Assembly (NCBI GenBank): GCA_043818215.1
Contig: JBDRGC010000311.1
Coordinates: 1 to 7,918, forward strand
Direction of reading: 5' to 3'
DNA from: JBDRGC01 sp043818215
GTDB taxonomy: Bacteria; Chloroflexota; Anaerolineae; Anaerolineales; UBA11858
Length of the DNA stretch: 7,918 nucleotides
Shown: positions 6,048 through 7,918 of the stretch, in pieces
Layout of the letters: each line of letters starts with the position of its first letter
How positions within the stretch are numbered: the stretch's first letter is position 1
The notes under the pieces: generated by a model
Seen by the model: the letters and a program-made list of their open reading frames with translations, nothing else
Told to the model about the DNA's origin: nothing
Database searches by the model: none
Position numbers and translations under genes: made by a program

Positions 6048-6904
6048 TGTTCTTTCCTTTGATACTCGGTGCTGACGTTGATTTCATAATTTACCCAAAG
6101 CACTTCAGTCCTATTTTGCTTGTTATTGTCGGCCCCGGTATTGGTTGAATGTGCTTTCTTAGTTGGTGCTTCGATATATTTCCAATCACCGTATAACTCA
6201 TCCATTAAATTGCACTGATAGCCAGAAAGAGCGACCTTCCCATCAACATTACGCAGTACATCTGCTAATTCGCGGTGTTCATCATCGGACATTTCATACG
6301 CATAAGCATTTATATCTGAGCGCGATTCATGAACATAAGGAGGGTCACAATAAAATAATGTTTCGGGATCATCAAATCGTTGAATAACTTCAATGGCCGG
6401 GGCGTTTTCTATTTGAACTCTGAGTAATCTTTGCGCGATTTCCGACAAACCTTCGACACTGCCTAGCCAACGCGATACAGCACCGGACATTTCGGCGCGA
6501 CTGGTTAGCTTACAATGCGCCCAACGTCCTTCACTTGCTGTTTGTGCCAAACCCGTCCGAACCTGGCGGGCGCGAACAAAAAATCTTCTTGCTCGTTCTA
6601 AATCTGTTAAATCTTCCAAGTTTCCATTTACCGCAATTCTCAGTTCTTCTCTAGAAAATGGCGTTAATCCAATAGCCTCTAATAATTCGTCTTTCTGTTC
6701 GCGGAGTACTCTAAAGAAGTTTACAACTTCCCCGTCAATATCATTATAGGTTTCTACTGGTGATGGTTTTCGATTTATCAATACTGCTGCTGAACCGCCG
6801 AAAGGTTCACAATAATGAGTAGTATCAGGCAACAAAGGAAGTAACCAATCCAAATGGCTATATTTACCCCCATACCAACCAAATGCTATTTTCTTTGAAG
6901 CCAT
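5978..6904 (-). CDS. DNA adenine methyltransferase (Dam/D12 class, alpha type)
   Basis: This enzyme transfers a methyl group from S-adenosylmethionine to N6 of adenine in a specific DNA site, here presumably protecting host DNA from the neighbouring endonuclease. Numbered from the chosen start, the N-terminal FGWYGGK is at 8-14, the cofactor-binding motif EPFGGSAAVL at 33-42, YNDIDGEVVNFFRVLR at 53-68, and the catalytic DPPY at 187-190. With the cofactor motif before the recognition region and DPPY last, it is the alpha arrangement of Dam and DpnII-type enzymes. TEVLWVNY at 266-273 is the usual near-C-terminal strand. An in-frame ATG 54 bases upstream (6956-6958) would add 18 residues, but it has no ribosome site. 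AGGA lies 7 bases before the ATG at 6902-6904, so I prefer 308 residues. It follows parA by 87 bases and may share its transcript. Confidence 0.9.
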   Translation of the reverse strand: MASKKIAFGWYGGKYSHLDWLLPLLPDTTHYCEPFGGSAAVLINRKPSPVETYNDIDGEVVNFFRVLREQKDELLEAIGLTPFSREELRIAVNGNLEDLTDLERARRFFVRARQVRTGLAQTASEGRWAHCKLTSRAEMSGAVSRWLGSVEGLSEIAQRLLRVQIENAPAIEVIQRFDDPETLFYCDPPYVHESRSDINAYAYEMSDDEHRELADVLRNVDGKVALSGYQCNLMDELYGDWKYIEAPTKKAHSTNTGADNNKQNRTEVLWVNYEINVSTEYQRKEQWQHQTKYLKTLFSELENQPASR

Positions 6905-6911
6905 AATTTTA

Positions 6912-6915
6912 TCCT
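6912..6915 (-). promoter_or_regulatory. Ribosome binding site deciding the methyltransferase start
   Basis: AGGA sits 7 bases before the ATG at 6902-6904 and directly before the family's usual N-terminus. The longer in-frame candidate ATG at 6956-6958 is preceded by TTCGTTCTG, with no purine-rich site. This favours the shorter protein. Confidence 0.6.
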
Positions 6916-6991
6916 GCTCACCGATAATAGAAATTCTTGTTCCCCGATAGTTTATCATCAGAACGAACCAATGACGCTAAAACGGGAAGTA

Positions 6992-7759
6992 TTATTTATC
7001 TGCTGCCAGCACTTCGTTGGCTAAGGCCTGATATGCTTCTCCTCCACTGGACTTGGGGTCGTAGACCGAGATGGGGAGACCGTAAGATGGCGCTTCTGCC
7101 AGACGCACGCTGCGGGGGATCACAGATTCGAAGACCTGCTCCGAGAAGTAGCGGCGCACCTCAGCGACCACATCGTTGGACAGGTTGGTGCGCGCATCGA
7201 ACATGGTGAGCACCACGCCTCTCACTTGCAAATTAGGACAGATGGCTGTGCGCACTCGTTCCAGGGTTTGGGTGAGCTGCCCCAAACCTTCCAGGGCCAG
7301 GTATTCACATTGTACGGGGATGATCACTCCGTCGATGGCAGCAACCAGCCCGTTGAGAGTCAGCAATCCCAGTGAGGGAGGGCAGTCCACCAGCAGGTAG
7401 TCGTAGCGTTCTGTGATTGGTTCCAAAGCGCGTTTAAGGCGGCTCTCGCGGGCCAGTTCATTGACCAGTTCAACTTCAGCGCCTGCCAGGGCTGGCGAGG
7501 CGGGCAGTAATGACATATTAAGGCGGGAGTTGTGCAGAATACTGCTCGAAGCGGGGACAATCTCCAGCAGGGCCTCGTAAGTCCCGCTTTTGACGGTCTG
7601 CTTGTCTATCCCCAGCGAGGAGGTGGCATTGGCCTGGGGGTCGATATCGACCAGCAAGACACGCTTGCCAGCCTGGGCCAGATAGGCGCCCAAATTGATG
7701 GCTGTAGTTGTTTTTCCCACGCCTCCTTTTTGATTGGCGAGGGCGTATATGAATCCCAT
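6992..7759 (-). CDS. parA: Chromosome partitioning ATPase ParA/Soj
   Basis: This 255-residue protein is a ParA/Soj ATPase, which binds DNA non-specifically as an ATP dimer and is released by ParB to drive chromosome segregation. The deviant Walker A box KGGVGKTT is at residues 11-18 with signature Lys11. Walker A' VDIDPQANAT is at 37-46 with Asp40, and Walker B VDCPPSLG at 124-131 with Asp125. PVQCEYLALEG at 148-158 and the late SYGLPISVYDP at 225-235 are also typical of Soj. Length and ends are normal for a chromosomal protein without an N-terminal DNA-binding domain. The start is 2 bases after the stop of the upstream kinase gene, with GAGG about 10 bases before the ATG, so translation is probably coupled. 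parB would normally follow at once; here the methyltransferase does. Confidence 0.96.
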   Translation of the reverse strand: MGFIYALANQKGGVGKTTTAINLGAYLAQAGKRVLLVDIDPQANATSSLGIDKQTVKSGTYEALLEIVPASSSILHNSRLNMSLLPASPALAGAEVELVNELARESRLKRALEPITERYDYLLVDCPPSLGLLTLNGLVAAIDGVIIPVQCEYLALEGLGQLTQTLERVRTAICPNLQVRGVVLTMFDARTNLSNDVVAEVRRYFSEQVFESVIPRSVRLAEAPSYGLPISVYDPKSSGGEAYQALANEVLAADK

Positions 7760-7761
7760 AT

Positions 7762-7918
7762 TTATAGCACCTCTCTCATGGCGTTTTGCACTTCTTCGAT
7801 GTTTGGCACTCCCCTCAGGCCGGAACGTGTTGCCGAGCGGGCCGCCAACTGGGTGGCAAAACGCGCCGCTTCCCAGGGATCGCTGGTCTTGTGAAGCCAG
7901 GCGAAAAATGCTGCCGCG
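7762..7918 (-). CDS. C-terminal end of a PfkB-family sugar kinase (partial)
   Basis: Only the last 51 codons are in the window, and the frame is open at the right edge. The stretch AAAFFAWLHKTSDPWEAARF followed by ATQLAARSATRSGLRGVP resembles the end of PfkB/ribokinase-like proteins, just after the GAGD motif, whose catalytic aspartate would lie a few residues outside. Family members are about 300 residues and phosphorylate sugars or nucleosides with ATP. The stop is 2 bases before the parA ATG, suggesting one operon. From memory a PfkB gene next to parA recurs in Chloroflexota. Substrate cannot be inferred. Confidence is limited by the short visible length. Confidence 0.65.
   Translation of the reverse strand, partial: AAAFFAWLHKTSDPWEAARFATQLAARSATRSGLRGVPNIEEVQNAMREVL

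Larger units (their letters stand above)
4810..6991 (-). other. Restriction-modification cassette splitting parA from parB
   Basis: This block contains exactly two genes, a DNA adenine methyltransferase followed by a putative restriction endonuclease, between the parA stop and the parB start. Both flanking genes look intact, so the insertion went between them and not into them. The block is visibly AT-richer: the 60 bases at 6301-6360 contain 21 G or C, against 45 of 60 at 4201-4260 inside parB. No transposase, integrase, tRNA gene or clear terminal repeat is present. Acquisition by horizontal transfer is an inference from composition and position. Confidence 0.75.

Overview
The window reads as a chromosomal segment of a moderately GC-rich bacterium. 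I infer the Anaerolineae or a related Chloroflexota lineage. The reasons are a PfkB-type kinase directly upstream of soj/parA, short heptamer-type tandem repeats in the gaps (CCCTCTA units, CCAATCTCC-like tracts), and dispersed palindromes of the TGTCATTGCGA type. This placement rests on remembered patterns and was not tested. Every gene I support lies on the minus strand, so transcription runs from high to low coordinates.

Right part (7918 down to 3949): the tail of a PfkB-family sugar kinase enters at the window edge and is followed 2 bases later by parA. parB lies at 3949-4809. In most bacteria parA and parB are adjacent, but here about 2.2 kb of visibly AT-richer DNA separates them. That DNA encodes an alpha-class (Dam/D12-type) DNA adenine methyltransferase and, overlapping its 3' end by 70 bases, a protein with a D-x15-E-x-K site that I take to be the cognate Type II restriction endonuclease, possibly of the SacI family. 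The most striking feature of the window is therefore a restriction-modification cassette inside the chromosome partition operon.

Middle (3463-3948): a 486-base gap without a credible gene. It holds four palindromic or hairpin elements in a row, the last a 118-base element with 11-base perfect inverted ends. A 12-base perfect palindrome lies just upstream of the next gene.

Left part (3462 down to 1): an SDR oxidoreductase, a zinc-dependent medium-chain dehydrogenase and a YtcJ-type metal-dependent amidohydrolase, all in the same direction, which may be a small catabolic group. The SDR and dehydrogenase are separated by seven tandem heptamers that read G3N4 on the mRNA strand. The amidohydrolase is broken: the typical family C-terminus is still present in another frame at about 82-150, but the roughly 100 residues before it, including the conserved GSD-P aspartate motif, are missing. 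An internal deletion with frameshift is the simplest reading. A CT-rich degenerate repeat follows at 1-95.
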